Shown: positions 26,201 through 35,195 of the stretch, piece after piece
Numbering within the stretch: the first letter of the stretch is position 1
Layout of the letters: every line of letters starts with the position of its first letter
Assembly (NCBI GenBank): GCA_902554995.1
Contig: CACDQT010000001.1
Coordinates: forward strand, 1 to 64,000
Length of the DNA stretch: 64,000 nt
Direction: 5' to 3'
DNA from: an uncultured Pelagibacteraceae bacterium
GTDB lineage: Bacteria; Pseudomonadota; Alphaproteobacteria; Pelagibacterales; Pelagibacteraceae
Notes under the pieces: model-generated
Told to the model about the DNA's origin: nothing
Databases searched by the model: none
What the model saw: only the letters and a program-made list of their open reading frames with translations
Position numbers and translations under genes: made by a program

Positions 26201-27643
26201 ATGGATACTAGAGAAAAAGATATAGAAAATTTAAAAGATTATAAATACGGCTTTACAACTGATATTGAAAATATTAAAGCACCAAAAGGTCTAAATGAAA
26301 ATGTAATTAAGTTTATTTCAAATATTAAAAAAGAACCTAAATGGATGTTGGATTTTAGATTAAAAGCATTTGAAAGATTTAAGCTTCTCAAAGAACCTGA
26401 CTGGCAAAAACCTAAGTATCCTAAAATTGATTATCAAGATTTATATTATTATTCGGCTCCGAAAAGCATGAAGGACAAACCTAAGAGTTTAGATGAATTA
26501 GATCCTAAACTTTTAGAAACTTATAATAAATTAGGAATTCCTCTTCAAGAGCAAGCAAGATTAAATGGAATAGCTGTAGATGCGGTATTTGATTCTGTTT
26601 CAGTAGCCACAACATTTAAAGGTGAATTAACAAAACATGGAATCATTTTTTGTTCAATGTCAGAAGCAATACAAAAACATCCCGATTTAGTTAAAAAATA
26701 TTTAGGAACAGTAATTCCATCAACAGATCATTTTTTTGCGACATTAAACTCTGCAGTTTTTACTGATGGATCATTTGTTTATATACCTGAAGGTGTAAAG
26801 TGTCCAATGGAGCTCTCGACCTATTTCAGAATTAACGCATCAGAAACTGGTCAATTTGAAAGAACTTTAATTATTGCTGATAAAGGAAGTTATGTGAGTT
26901 ATTTAGAGGGCTGTACTGCGCCGATGAGAGATGAAAATCAATTACACGCTGCTAACGTTGAACTAATAGCTCTTGATGATGCAGAGATTAAATATTCAAC
27001 TGTTCAAAACTGGTACCCGGGAGATGAAAATGGAAAAGGGGGAATTTATAATTTTGTAACTAAAAGAGGACTATGTAAGGGAAAAAATTCTAAGATTTCT
27101 TGGACACAGGTAGAGACAGGTTCTGCTATAACTTGGAAATACCCTAGTTGTATTTTAAAGGGTGATAACTCAATTGGAGAATTTTATTCAATAGCAATTA
27201 CAAATAATTATCAAAAAGCAGATACTGGGACAAAGATGATCCACCTTGGTAAAAATACTAAAAGTAAAATAATTTCCAAAGGTATTAGTGCTGGATTTTC
27301 TGATATGACCTATAGAGGATTAGTAGATATAAATTCTAAGGCAAAAAATTCTAGTAACTATACTCAATGTGACTCTCTTTTAATGGGAAATAAATGTGGA
27401 GCACACACTGTTCCTTACATAAAGAACAAAAATTTTGACTCAAATGTTGCTCATGAAGCAACAACGTCAAAAATAAGTGAAGAGCAATTGCACTATTGTC
27501 AACAAAGAGGATTAAATCCTGAGGAAGCTGTTGGGTTAATCGTTAATGGATTTTGCAAAGAGGTTCTCCAGCAATTACCAATGGAGTTTGCTGTAGAGGC
27601 ACAAAAACTTGTTGGAATTAGTCTTGAAGGGAGCGTGGGTTAA
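26201..27643 (+). CDS. sufB: Fe-S cluster assembly scaffold SufB
   Basis: SufB is the scaffold on which clusters are built in the SufBCD complex. I choose the ATG at 26201 ([11 protein letters not shown]), one base after the iscR stop, giving 480 residues. Visible family blocks include [54 protein letters not shown] (~240-260), and the C-terminal [19 protein letters not shown] with the Cys-containing stretch [12 protein letters not shown] upstream. The stop overlaps the sufC start as TAATG. Confidence 0.96.
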   Translation: MDTREKDIENLKDYKYGFTTDIENIKAPKGLNENVIKFISNIKKEPKWMLDFRLKAFERFKLLKEPDWQKPKYPKIDYQDLYYYSAPKSMKDKPKSLDELDPKLLETYNKLGIPLQEQARLNGIAVDAVFDSVSVATTFKGELTKHGIIFCSMSEAIQKHPDLVKKYLGTVIPSTDHFFATLNSAVFTDGSFVYIPEGVKCPMELSTYFRINASETGQFERTLIIADKGSYVSYLEGCTAPMRDENQLHAANVELIALDDAEIKYSTVQNWYPGDENGKGGIYNFVTKRGLCKGKNSKISWTQVETGSAITWKYPSCILKGDNSIGEFYSIAITNNYQKADTGTKMIHLGKNTKSKIISKGISAGFSDMTYRGLVDINSKAKNSSNYTQCDSLLMGNKCGAHTVPYIKNKNFDSNVAHEATTSKISEEQLHYCQQRGLNPEEAVGLIVNGFCKEVLQQLPMEFAVEAQKLVGISLEGSVG

Positions 27644-28377
27644 TGCTGAAAATTAATAACTTAAACGCAAATGTTGAAAATAAGTCAATTTTAAAAGGAT
27701 TTTCACTAAATATAAACCCAGGTGAAGTTCATGCAATAATGGGTCCTAATGGCTCTGGAAAAAGTACTTTATCAAATATTTTATCGGGAAAAAAAGGTTA
27801 CGAGGTATCTGGAGAAATATTATTTGAAAATAAAAATTTATTTGAACTTGAAACTGAGGAAAGAGCGCACAAAGGTATATTTTTAGCCTTCCAATACCCT
27901 TTAGAAATTCCTGGAGTAAATACTAATATTTTTTTAAAGACTTCTCTAAATGCAATTAGAAAAGCTCGTGGACAAAAAGAACTTGATGCTATCGAGTTTT
28001 TAAAACTCGTAAAAGAAAAAGCTAAAGAACTGAAATTTGATGAAGAAAAACTTAATAGGCAATTAAATGTAGGCTTCTCTGGTGGAGAAAAGAAGAAAAA
28101 TGAAATTCTACAAATGTCAATGCTGGCACCAAAACTTTCAATTTTAGATGAAACAGACTCAGGTTTAGATATAGATGCTCTAAAAATAGTTGCAGATGGT
28201 GTAAACACATTAAGAAATAATAAAAATTCTTTTTTAATCATTACTCATTATCAAAGACTATTAGATTATATTAAGCCAGATTTCGTTCACGTTTTAATGA
28301 ATGGAAGGATTATTAAATCAGGCGGACCTGAACTTGCAGAAGAATTAGAAAAAAAAGGATATGAGAGTTTTAATTAG
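27643..28377 (+). CDS. sufC: Fe-S assembly ATPase SufC
   Basis: SufC is the ABC-type ATPase that drives conformational change in SufB-SufD. The 244 residues contain Walker A (GPNGSGKSTL, ~36-45), the signature FSGGEKKKNEI (~145), Walker B LSILDETDSGLD (~165-176) and the H-loop THYQRLL (~200). It has no membrane segments. The ATG overlaps the sufB stop, and sufD begins immediately after its stop. Confidence 0.97.
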   Translation: MLKINNLNANVENKSILKGFSLNINPGEVHAIMGPNGSGKSTLSNILSGKKGYEVSGEILFENKNLFELETEERAHKGIFLAFQYPLEIPGVNTNIFLKTSLNAIRKARGQKELDAIEFLKLVKEKAKELKFDEEKLNRQLNVGFSGGEKKKNEILQMSMLAPKLSILDETDSGLDIDALKIVADGVNTLRNNKNSFLIITHYQRLLDYIKPDFVHVLMNGRIIKSGGPELAEELEKKGYESFN

Positions 28378-29625
28378 ATGAAGGAACAATTAAAAATAGA
28401 TTTTAACAAAATTCAAGAAGTTTCTAATTTTTCTAATAAAGATATTGAGATAAAAAAGTCTTACCTAAATAAATTTATTGAAAATGGTTTCCCAAATAGA
28501 AAACAAGAAAATTGGAAGTTTTTAGATATTAATCAAATAATTAGTAATAATATTCCAGATTTGAGCTTTTATAATGATTATTCAATTGAAAATAAGATTG
28601 ATTCATCAATTTTTATAGATGATTTAGAACATAATAAAATTATTTTTATTAATGGAGGAATTGAAAAAATTGACTTTAGTTATGAGGATAAAAAGCAAAT
28701 TGAAATAATTGAGGACTCTTACACAATTGATAAGTCTGAAAACAATAATTCATTAATTGATTTGAATATTGCATTAAGTAATAAACATTTTAAGATTTTA
28801 ATTAAAAAAAGCTACTCATTAAAGAAACCCTTAATCATTTATCATTTGACCAATGAGAAAATGAAATCAAAGAATATTAATTTAAGGTTAGATTTTGAGC
28901 TTGAACAAAATAGCTCACTAAAATTAATAGATTTCTTTAGTGATGATAGTGAAAAAAATTTTATGAATATTTTTTACAATTTTAATTTAGATAGAGATGC
29001 GATTCTTAAAAATTATAAAATTGATAGGTCGTTGAATAAAAATCTAAAATATTCATTTAATAATATTAATCAAAAACAAAATAGTATTTCTGAAACTTTT
29101 GTTTTTTCTGCCGGTTCAGATTATTTCAAAAATGAGATAAATTGTAATCTAAAAGGTGAATATTCTTCAGCATTTATAAATGGTATTTTTTCGTTAGATG
29201 ATAATAAACAGCACGAAATAAGAACTACTATAAATCATCTGGTTGAAAATACAAAAAGCTATCAGTTAATTAAGAGTGTGCTTGGAAAAAATACAAAGTC
29301 TGCTTATCAAGGAAGAATATATGTAGACTCAAAGGCTCAGAAAACAGATGGATATCAATTAAGTAAAGCAATTTTGTTAGATGAAACCTCAGAGTTTAAC
29401 GCAAAACCAGAATTAGAAATTTATGCTGATGATGTTAAATGTTCTCATGGATCAGCATCTGGTAGTCTAGATGATAATTCAATTTTTTATTTAATGTCTA
29501 GAGGACTAAATTATAAACAAGCCAAAGGACTATTGATAAATGGTTTTTTGCTCGATGTAATCGAAAAGATTACTGATGCTGAAATTAAAGATTTATTAAA
29601 AAAAATGATTGGTTTAAAAAAATGA
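28378..29625 (+). CDS. sufD: Fe-S cluster assembly protein SufD
   Basis: SufD is the SufB-related partner of the SufBC2D complex and is needed for iron entry. The 415 residues are divergent and Asn/Lys-rich in the first 250, but the C-terminal core is typical: HEIRTTINHLV, AYQGRIYVDSKAQKTDGYQ (~305-323), and DVKCSHGSASGSLDDNSIFYLMSRG (~350-374, shown in part here as CSHGSASG). It starts directly after the sufC stop, and its TGA overlaps the sufS ATG. Confidence 0.93.
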   Translation: MKEQLKIDFNKIQEVSNFSNKDIEIKKSYLNKFIENGFPNRKQENWKFLDINQIISNNIPDLSFYNDYSIENKIDSSIFIDDLEHNKIIFINGGIEKIDFSYEDKKQIEIIEDSYTIDKSENNNSLIDLNIALSNKHFKILIKKSYSLKKPLIIYHLTNEKMKSKNINLRLDFELEQNSSLKLIDFFSDDSEKNFMNIFYNFNLDRDAILKNYKIDRSLNKNLKYSFNNINQKQNSISETFVFSAGSDYFKNEINCNLKGEYSSAFINGIFSLDDNKQHEIRTTINHLVENTKSYQLIKSVLGKNTKSAYQGRIYVDSKAQKTDGYQLSKAILLDETSEFNAKPELEIYADDVKCSHGSASGSLDDNSIFYLMSRGLNYKQAKGLLINGFLLDVIEKITDAEIKDLLKKMIGLKK

Positions 29626-30842
29626 ACATAGATAATATTAAAAAAGAGTTTCCTATCTTTGACGAAAAGATACAAAACAATGATTTAGTTTATTTGGACA
29701 GTGCTAATTCTTCTCAAAAACCTAAAGTTGTTATTGATAGAATAAACGAATTCTATACTAAAGAATTTTCAAATGTGGGCCGAAGTATTCATTATTTGGC
29801 AGTTGCAGCCACAAATTTATACGAAAATACACGATCTTCTGTACAAAAATATATTAATGCAAAAGATAAAAATGAGATTGTATTTACTAAGGGTGCAACT
29901 GAAGCCCTCAATTTAGTTGCTAATACACTTGGCCAAAAGTATTTGAATGAAGGTGACGAAATTTTACTCACTGAGTTAGAGCATCATTCAAATTATGTAC
30001 CATGGCACTATTTGAGAAAATCAAAAAATATAAAGATTAATTTTGCTGAAATAAATGAAGATGGAGAAATTCCAATTGAAAATATTGAAAAAAAAATTAC
30101 ACCAAAAACAAAGGTGATTGCCATTAATCATCTATCGAATGTCACTGGCGCAATCCTACCAATCAAAGAGATTACTGAGCTTGCACACGCAAAAGATATA
30201 ATTGTTGTTGTAGATGGATGTCAAGGTGCACCACATTTGAAACTTGATGTGCAAGATCTGGACTGTGATTTTTATGCAATTTCTTGTCATAAAATGTATG
30301 GACCGACTGGACTTGGAATTTTGTATGGAAAAAAAAAATGGCTTGAAGAATTACCACCTTACCAAGGTGGTGGTGGAATGATTAAAGAAGTTAAAAAAGA
30401 TCGTATTACTTATGGTGATCTTCCAAATAAGTATGAAGCAGGCACTATGGCCACTGCACAGGTGATAGCTTTTGATAAGTCTATCAAATTTTTAGAAAGT
30501 ATTGGAATTGAAAATATAATTAAACATGAAAAAGAATTAATAGAATATGGTCAAGAAATTTTAAAAAAGAATAATTCAGTAAAATTAATTGGTAATCCAA
30601 AAAATAAAGGCGGTGTAATATCGTTTACGATTGAAGGGGTACATCCACATGACATCGCAACAATACTTGATGAAGATGGAGTAGCTATTAGGGCCGGACA
30701 CCATTGCTGTCAAATATTACACGACAAACTTGAAATACCTGCAAGTGCAAGAGCATCAGTAGGTGTCTATAATACTAAAAGTGATTTTGATCAATTAAAT
30801 GAGTCTATAAACAAATGTAAAAAAATTTTTGATTTAAAATGA
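29622..30842 (+). CDS. sufS: Cysteine desulfurase SufS
   Basis: SufS is a group II cysteine desulfurase that supplies persulfide sulfur. The 406-residue PLP enzyme shows SNVGRSIHYLA (~45), TELEHHSNYVPW (~115), VDGCQGAPH (~195), the PLP lysine in AISCHKMYGPTG (~220-232), and the catalytic Cys in RAGHHCCQ (~358). The first eight residues of the gene overlap sufD by four bases. No sufE gene accompanies it; the SufU-type protein that follows is the likely sulfur acceptor. Confidence 0.96.
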   Translation: MNIDNIKKEFPIFDEKIQNNDLVYLDSANSSQKPKVVIDRINEFYTKEFSNVGRSIHYLAVAATNLYENTRSSVQKYINAKDKNEIVFTKGATEALNLVANTLGQKYLNEGDEILLTELEHHSNYVPWHYLRKSKNIKINFAEINEDGEIPIENIEKKITPKTKVIAINHLSNVTGAILPIKEITELAHAKDIIVVVDGCQGAPHLKLDVQDLDCDFYAISCHKMYGPTGLGILYGKKKWLEELPPYQGGGGMIKEVKKDRITYGDLPNKYEAGTMATAQVIAFDKSIKFLESIGIENIIKHEKELIEYGQEILKKNNSVKLIGNPKNKGGVISFTIEGVHPHDIATILDEDGVAIRAGHHCCQILHDKLEIPASARASVGVYNTKSDFDQLNESINKCKKIFDLK

Positions 30843-31303
30843 ATTTAAAAGAATTATATCAAGAAATAATTTTAGAACATGGAAAAAATCCAAGAAATTT
30901 GAGGAAGACTGAGAATTTTAATAAAGATGCGAAAGGGAATAATCCTTTATGTGGCGATAATGTGCATGTTTATTTAAAACTGAACAATCAAAGAAAAGTT
31001 GAAGATATTTCTTTTGAAGGAAGTGGTTGCGCTATATCAATGGCTTCAGCTTCAATAATGACAGATTTGATTAAAGGCAAAAGTGACAATGAAGCAAAGG
31101 AGATCATAGATGATTTTCTGGGAATGATAAAAGAAAATCCTGAATTAAAGTCTACAATTTTAGAAGAAGATGATAAAACAAAACTAATGTGTCTATCAGG
31201 AGTAAAACAATATCCTATGAGAGTAAAATGCGCTACTTTATCATGGCATACTTTGATTTCTGCAATGGAAGATGATGGAAAGCAAGTGAGCACAGAAGAT
31301 TAA
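30839..31303 (+). CDS. sufU: SufU-type (IscU-related) sulfur-transfer/scaffold protein
   Basis: SufU accepts sulfur from SufS in a zinc-dependent way in Gram-positives and takes the place of SufE. The 154 residues have the IscU/SufU ligands NPLCGDN (~36-42), GSGCAISMASAS (~63-74) and VKCATLSWHTL (~129-139). Between the second and third Cys is an extra ~20-residue stretch (LGMIKENPELKSTILEEDD), an insert that distinguishes SufU from IscU. The ATG overlaps the sufS stop as ATGA. Location in the suf operon supports a SufU role. Confidence 0.9.
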   Translation: MNLKELYQEIILEHGKNPRNLRKTENFNKDAKGNNPLCGDNVHVYLKLNNQRKVEDISFEGSGCAISMASASIMTDLIKGKSDNEAKEIIDDFLGMIKENPELKSTILEEDDKTKLMCLSGVKQYPMRVKCATLSWHTLISAMEDDGKQVSTED

Positions 31304-31307
31304 TATT

Positions 31308-31604
31308 ATGGAAATAAAAGAAAAAATTATAAATGAAATTAGAAAAATTTATGACCCTGAGTTACCAGTTAATATTTATGAACTTGGTTTAATTTATGAT
31401 ATTCAAGTAAAAGGAAAAAAAGCTGAAATTAAAATGACCTTAACCACACCAAATTGTCCTGTTGCAGAGAGTTTACCAAAAGAAGTAAAAGAAGGAGCTA
31501 TGCAAGTTGAAGAAATTGATGATGTTGATCTTCAACTAGTTTGGGACCCACCTTGGAACAAAGATATGATGTCAGATGCTGCTAAGTTGGAGTTAAATTT
31601 GTAA
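31308..31604 (+). CDS. sufT: SufT-like MIP18/DUF59 protein
   Basis: MIP18-family proteins help mature Fe-S proteins. The 98 residues match the domain: IRKIYDPELPVNIYELGLIYDI (~11-32; in part IYDPELPVNIYELGL), MTLTTPNCPVAESLP (~45-60, with the conserved Cys) and a C-terminal LVWDPPWNKDMMSDAAK. It lies four bases after sufU and overlaps the sufA start by one base, so it is part of the suf operon. The exact target is not known. Confidence 0.88.
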   Translation: MEIKEKIINEIRKIYDPELPVNIYELGLIYDIQVKGKKAEIKMTLTTPNCPVAESLPKEVKEGAMQVEEIDDVDLQLVWDPPWNKDMMSDAAKLELNL

Positions 31605-31939
31605 TGAATCCAGTAATTAAATTAAGTGAAAATGCAGCAAACAGAATTAAAGAAATCATGTCTAGTGCCGAAAAAGATGCTTTAGGAGTGAGAGTTTCAG
31701 TTAAATCTGGAGGATGCGCAGGCATGTCATATGTAATGGAATATTCTAAAGAACTTAACCCGAATGATGAGGTAATTGAGGACAAGGGAGTTAAGATTTT
31801 TATAGATTCTGCTGCAGTGATGTATTTATTAGGTACTGAAATGGATTACAAAAAAGACGATTTTTGCTCAACTTTTGTGTTCAATAATCCCAATGAAACA
31901 GAGAGATGTGGTTGCGGGGAGTCCTTTAAAGTAGAATAA
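31604..31939 (+). CDS. sufA: A-type Fe-S carrier SufA/ErpA (HesB family)
   Basis: A-type carriers receive clusters from the SufBCD scaffold and pass them to targets. The 111 residues have the family's ligand set: Cys in SGGCAGMSYVM (~34-44) and the CGC near the C-terminus in ERCGCGESFKVE. It is the last gene of the suf operon, starting with TAATG overlap to sufT. After the stop there is no clear terminator before the promoter of the next small gene. Confidence 0.93.
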   Translation: MNPVIKLSENAANRIKEIMSSAEKDALGVRVSVKSGGCAGMSYVMEYSKELNPNDEVIEDKGVKIFIDSAAVMYLLGTEMDYKKDDFCSTFVFNNPNETERCGCGESFKVE

Positions 31940-31970
31940 AATTTAGTATCCCATAAGTTGCATAGCTGTA

Positions 31971-31999
31971 TTGCTTAAAATGCATATCAAGTATATAAT
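31971..31999 (+). promoter_or_regulatory. Consensus sigma-70 promoter for the 56-residue ORF
   Basis: TTGCTT (31971-31976), a 17-base spacer and a perfect TATAAT (31994-31999). The expected start, seven bases past the -10, falls on the A of the ATG at 32006, so the transcript would be leaderless. Confidence 0.75.
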
Positions 32000-32005
32000 T
32001 ATTAC

Positions 32006-32176
32006 ATGAACGTTTTTGAATTTAGAAATTTATTAGCGTCTGAAGACAGAAAAGAAAAAAGAAAAAGCTTACAAAGATCTTTGATCAAATCTGTTGAAAC
32101 AGGAGCTAATGGAACTCAAGATTACGTTGTTAAAAAAGGTTCTGGCAAAAACAAAATTGCCACTACTAGACAATAA
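32006..32176 (+). CDS. Small basic protein, 56 residues, unknown function
   Basis: The ORF encodes MNVFEFRNLLASEDRKEKRK at its start, then LQRSLIKSVETGANGTQDYV and a basic tail ending KIATTRQ. It is highly charged, with no membrane segment, signal or cysteine. Support for being real: it fills the gap between sufA and glnA almost exactly (its TAA is 3 bases from the convergent glnA stop), and a consensus promoter sits immediately upstream. There is no Shine-Dalgarno before the ATG, which fits a leaderless message. I do not recognise a family. Confidence 0.7.
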   Translation: MNVFEFRNLLASEDRKEKRKSLQRSLIKSVETGANGTQDYVVKKGSGKNKIATTRQ

Positions 32177-32179
32177 TTT

Positions 32180-33586
32180 TTAACAACTATAATACATATC
32201 GAACTCTATTGGGTGTGGTGTGTGTTCGAAATTATGTATTTCCTCAAATTTTAAAGCAATGTAAGCATCTATCTGATCATCAGTGAATACGTTACCTTGT
32301 TTTAAAAAATCTCTGTCCTTATCCAAACTTTCCATTGCTTCTCTTAATGAGCCACAAACAGTAGGTATTTTTTTAACTTCATTTTCAGATAAAGCATAAA
32401 GATCTTTATCGAAAGATTTACCTGGATCAATTTTATTTTTAATACCATCTAGTCCAGCCATAAGCATTGCTGCAAAAGTTAAGTATGGGTTTCCAGCTGC
32501 ATCACCAAATCTAATTTCACATCTCGCAGCTTTTTTACTTAGAGTAATAGGGATCCTACATGAAGCTGACCTGTTTCTCGCTGAGTACGCTAATAACACT
32601 GGGGCTTCAAATCCCGGGATCAATCTTTTGTAACTATTGGTTGTTGCGTTTGAAAAAGCGTTTATAGCTTTTGCATGTTTTAAAATTCCACCAATATAGT
32701 GTAAAGCTAAATCGGATAAGCCAGCATATTTATCTCCTGAAAATAATGCTGTATTTCCTTTCCAAATTGATTGGTGCACGTGCATACCTGATCCATTATC
32801 ACCTTTTACTGGTTTAGGCATAAAAGTTGCAGTTTTTCCAAATGAATGTGAAACCATATGAACCGCATACTTATATAATTGCAAGTTATCTGCTTGATCA
32901 ACTAAAGTTCCAAAATACATTCCAAGTTCATGCTGACTTGGAGCAACTTCATGGTGATGTTTCTCAACTTTAATACCCATGTCTTTCATTGCTTTTAAAT
33001 ACTCACTTCTCATATCTTGTGCACTATCAACAGGAGGAACTGGGAAGTAACCACCTTTGATACCAGGTCTATGTCCCATATTTCCATTTTCATATTTTTT
33101 TCCAGTATTGTAAGGGCCTTCAGTACTATCAATTTTGAAGCCAGTTTCATTCATGTCATTTTTAAATCTTACATCATCGAATACAAAAAATTCAGCTTCT
33201 GGACCAAAAAATGCTTTGTCACCAATTCCAGATTTTTTTAAATATGCCTCAGCTTTTTTTGCTGTTCCTCTAGGATCTCTTTCGTAAGGATCTTTTTTTA
33301 TTGCATCCAAAATATCACAAAAAATGTTTAATGTATTATGAGACGTAAACGGATCAACCACAGTTCTGCTTAAATCAGGCTTTAAAATCATGTCAGATTC
33401 ATTAATAGCTTTCCAACCTGCAATTGAGGAGCCATCAAAGAAAATTCCATCGTTTAACATATCTTCGTCAACTACCTTAGTGTCCATTGTAACATGTTGA
33501 AGTTTACCTCTAGGGTCAGTAAATCTTAGATCAACGTAATCGATCTCTTTGTCTTTAATAACTTTTAATACATTTTTTGCACTCAT
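32180..33586 (-). CDS. glnA: Glutamine synthetase, type I
   Basis: GlnA makes glutamine from glutamate, ammonia and ATP as a cytosolic dodecamer. The 468 residues are the GSI-beta length, with FDGSSIAGW (~50), [12 protein letters not shown] (~130), the [16 protein letters not shown] metal/substrate block (~258-273), NRSASCRIP (~340) and the adenylylation loop [11 protein letters not shown] (Tyr near 397), so covalent control by an adenylyltransferase is possible. A strong AGGAGA site precedes the start. It is divergent from the YbaK gene over 141 bases in which I see no sigma-54 promoter. Confidence 0.97.
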   Translation of the reverse strand: MSAKNVLKVIKDKEIDYVDLRFTDPRGKLQHVTMDTKVVDEDMLNDGIFFDGSSIAGWKAINESDMILKPDLSRTVVDPFTSHNTLNIFCDILDAIKKDPYERDPRGTAKKAEAYLKKSGIGDKAFFGPEAEFFVFDDVRFKNDMNETGFKIDSTEGPYNTGKKYENGNMGHRPGIKGGYFPVPPVDSAQDMRSEYLKAMKDMGIKVEKHHHEVAPSQHELGMYFGTLVDQADNLQLYKYAVHMVSHSFGKTATFMPKPVKGDNGSGMHVHQSIWKGNTALFSGDKYAGLSDLALHYIGGILKHAKAINAFSNATTNSYKRLIPGFEAPVLLAYSARNRSASCRIPITLSKKAARCEIRFGDAAGNPYLTFAAMLMAGLDGIKNKIDPGKSFDKDLYALSENEVKKIPTVCGSLREAMESLDKDRDFLKQGNVFTDDQIDAYIALKFEEIHNFEHTPHPIEFDMYYSC

Positions 33587-33727
33587 TATATCTCCTCTGT
33601 AATCTTGTGGGTTGTGATACCAAATAAAGACTGATAAATAATCCTCTTTTACTTAATAACACCTATGCATTTTTAACATAAGTGTATATTGAAAAGACTA
33701 AGAATACTAACAATTCAGAGTTGAATA

Positions 33728-34207
33728 ATGACATTACTTGATAAAGAACCAGTTCGAAGAGTTGGAAGAATTATTAGAGAATTCGATCAAAATTTAAGTG
33801 TTAGTGTTTTAGAAACATCAGCTAGAACTGCTTTAGAAGCCGCATCTTCTTTAGGATGTGAGGTAGGAGCAATTGTTAAAAGCTTACTTTTTAAGACAGA
33901 TAATAAGTTTACTATATTTTTGGTTGCTGGAGATAAGAAAGCTTCACTAAGAAAAATTAAGAAAAATATTAAATTTGATGATGTTTCTATGGCTAATGTT
34001 GAAGATGTAAAAAAAATTACTGGTTATACTATTGGTAGTGTTTCACCAGTAGGCCATTTAAAAAATGTTGATATTTACATAGATAATTCTTTAAATAGGT
34101 TTGATTTTTTATTTGCTGCTGCAGGTCATCCAAATTGTATATTTAAAATCAATTTCTCAGATTTAAAGAAAATTACAAAAGGAACAATTGAAGATATTAC
34201 CGAATGA
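33728..34207 (+). CDS. YbaK/EbsC-family aminoacyl-tRNA deacylase
   Basis: This family hydrolyses mischarged aminoacyl-tRNAs such as Cys- or Ala-tRNA-Pro. The 159 residues show the core: GCEVGAIVKSLLFK (~43-56, conserved Lys), LVAGDKKASLRKI (~66-78), and ITGYTIGSVSPVGH (~97-110, with the GxxSPxGH signature). The stop overlaps the following permease start by four bases (ATGA). The subfamily, and hence the tRNA substrate, cannot be told by eye. Confidence 0.9.
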   Translation: MTLLDKEPVRRVGRIIREFDQNLSVSVLETSARTALEAASSLGCEVGAIVKSLLFKTDNKFTIFLVAGDKKASLRKIKKNIKFDDVSMANVEDVKKITGYTIGSVSPVGHLKNVDIYIDNSLNRFDFLFAAAGHPNCIFKINFSDLKKITKGTIEDITE

Positions 34208-35103
34208 GACAACCAAAACTATTAGATTATCTTTTATTAATTTTGTTAGCTTTAATATGGGCATCAGCTTTTTTTAATATCAAAATTGCAACCTATTCAT
34301 TTGGACCAATTACCATTGCATTTTTAAGAGTGTTTTTTGGAGCAATACCAGTTTTGTTGCTTTGTTATTATAAAAAGATAAAGATCGAAGCTTTTTCAAA
34401 AGATTGGTATTGGTTCGCAATTATAGGATTTATAAATCTAGTAGCTCCTTTTTTTTTAATTGCCTACGGCGTGCAATCAGTTCAAAGTAATTTGGCTGCG
34501 ATATTGATGTCAACTACACCATTAAGTTCAACTGTGCTTGGCCATTTTTATACAAAGAATGAGAAATTCAATTTCATCAAAACAATAGGAATCTTAATTG
34601 GTTTTTCTGGAATACTTTATTTATTTTCTGATAATATTTTGATTAATGAAAATAATTTTTTTTCCGCAATACTAATTCTATTAGGCTCAACTTGTTATGT
34701 AATAGGTGGTGTTCTAACCTTAAAAATTAGTAAGAAAAAAAATGAAAATGTAACTGGCTCAATACTGGTTTGGGCAGTTTTGATTTTGATACCTATTGTA
34801 AGTATTGTTGAACAACCATGGAATGTCTCGCCAAGGTTAGATTCAACAATATCCGTGATATATCTTGGCCTAGTTTCTACTGGAATTGCATGGTTATTGA
34901 GATTTAGAATTTTAGTTAATAATGGATTGATATTTCAGTCACAAGTTTCATATTTAATTCCAATTTTTGGAACTATCTTGAGTTATATTTTCCTGAAGGA
35001 ATTGATCACTTTCAAAGTTTTGATATCTCTCATTGCAGTATCAGTAGGAATTTATTTTGTGAGAAAAGCAGACAATAAAATTAGTAAAATAAAGCTCGAT
35101 TAA
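34204..35103 (+). CDS. EamA/DMT-superfamily transporter
   Basis: The 299-residue protein has ten hydrophobic segments in two EamA repeats. The first repeat opens with LLILLALIWASAFFNIKIA and contains FLRVFFGAIPVLLL, and the second begins near ILILLGSTCYVIGGVLTL. It ends in a short basic cytoplasmic tail. Members export or import amino acids and other small metabolites; substrate here is unknown. It is translationally coupled to the YbaK gene (ATGA), which might suggest amino-acid traffic, but that is only context. Confidence 0.88.
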   Translation: MRQPKLLDYLLLILLALIWASAFFNIKIATYSFGPITIAFLRVFFGAIPVLLLCYYKKIKIEAFSKDWYWFAIIGFINLVAPFFLIAYGVQSVQSNLAAILMSTTPLSSTVLGHFYTKNEKFNFIKTIGILIGFSGILYLFSDNILINENNFFSAILILLGSTCYVIGGVLTLKISKKKNENVTGSILVWAVLILIPIVSIVEQPWNVSPRLDSTISVIYLGLVSTGIAWLLRFRILVNNGLIFQSQVSYLIPIFGTILSYIFLKELITFKVLISLIAVSVGIYFVRKADNKISKIKLD

Positions 35104-35195
35104 TACAATTCTTAGTTGAAAACATTATTGACCCATTTACATCATTCCCAAAAAGGTTTTTAATTAATTTATATAAATAACAAGAGGAGAAAAAA

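Noticed and set aside
31940-32005. tRNA or small RNA gene between sufA and the small ORF
   Set aside because: No cloverleaf or stable hairpin; the stretch is explained by a promoter.
33587-33727. Sigma-54 promoter for glnA
   Set aside because: No GG-N10-GC pattern in the right form is present; the closest TTGGTATCAC lacks the second element.
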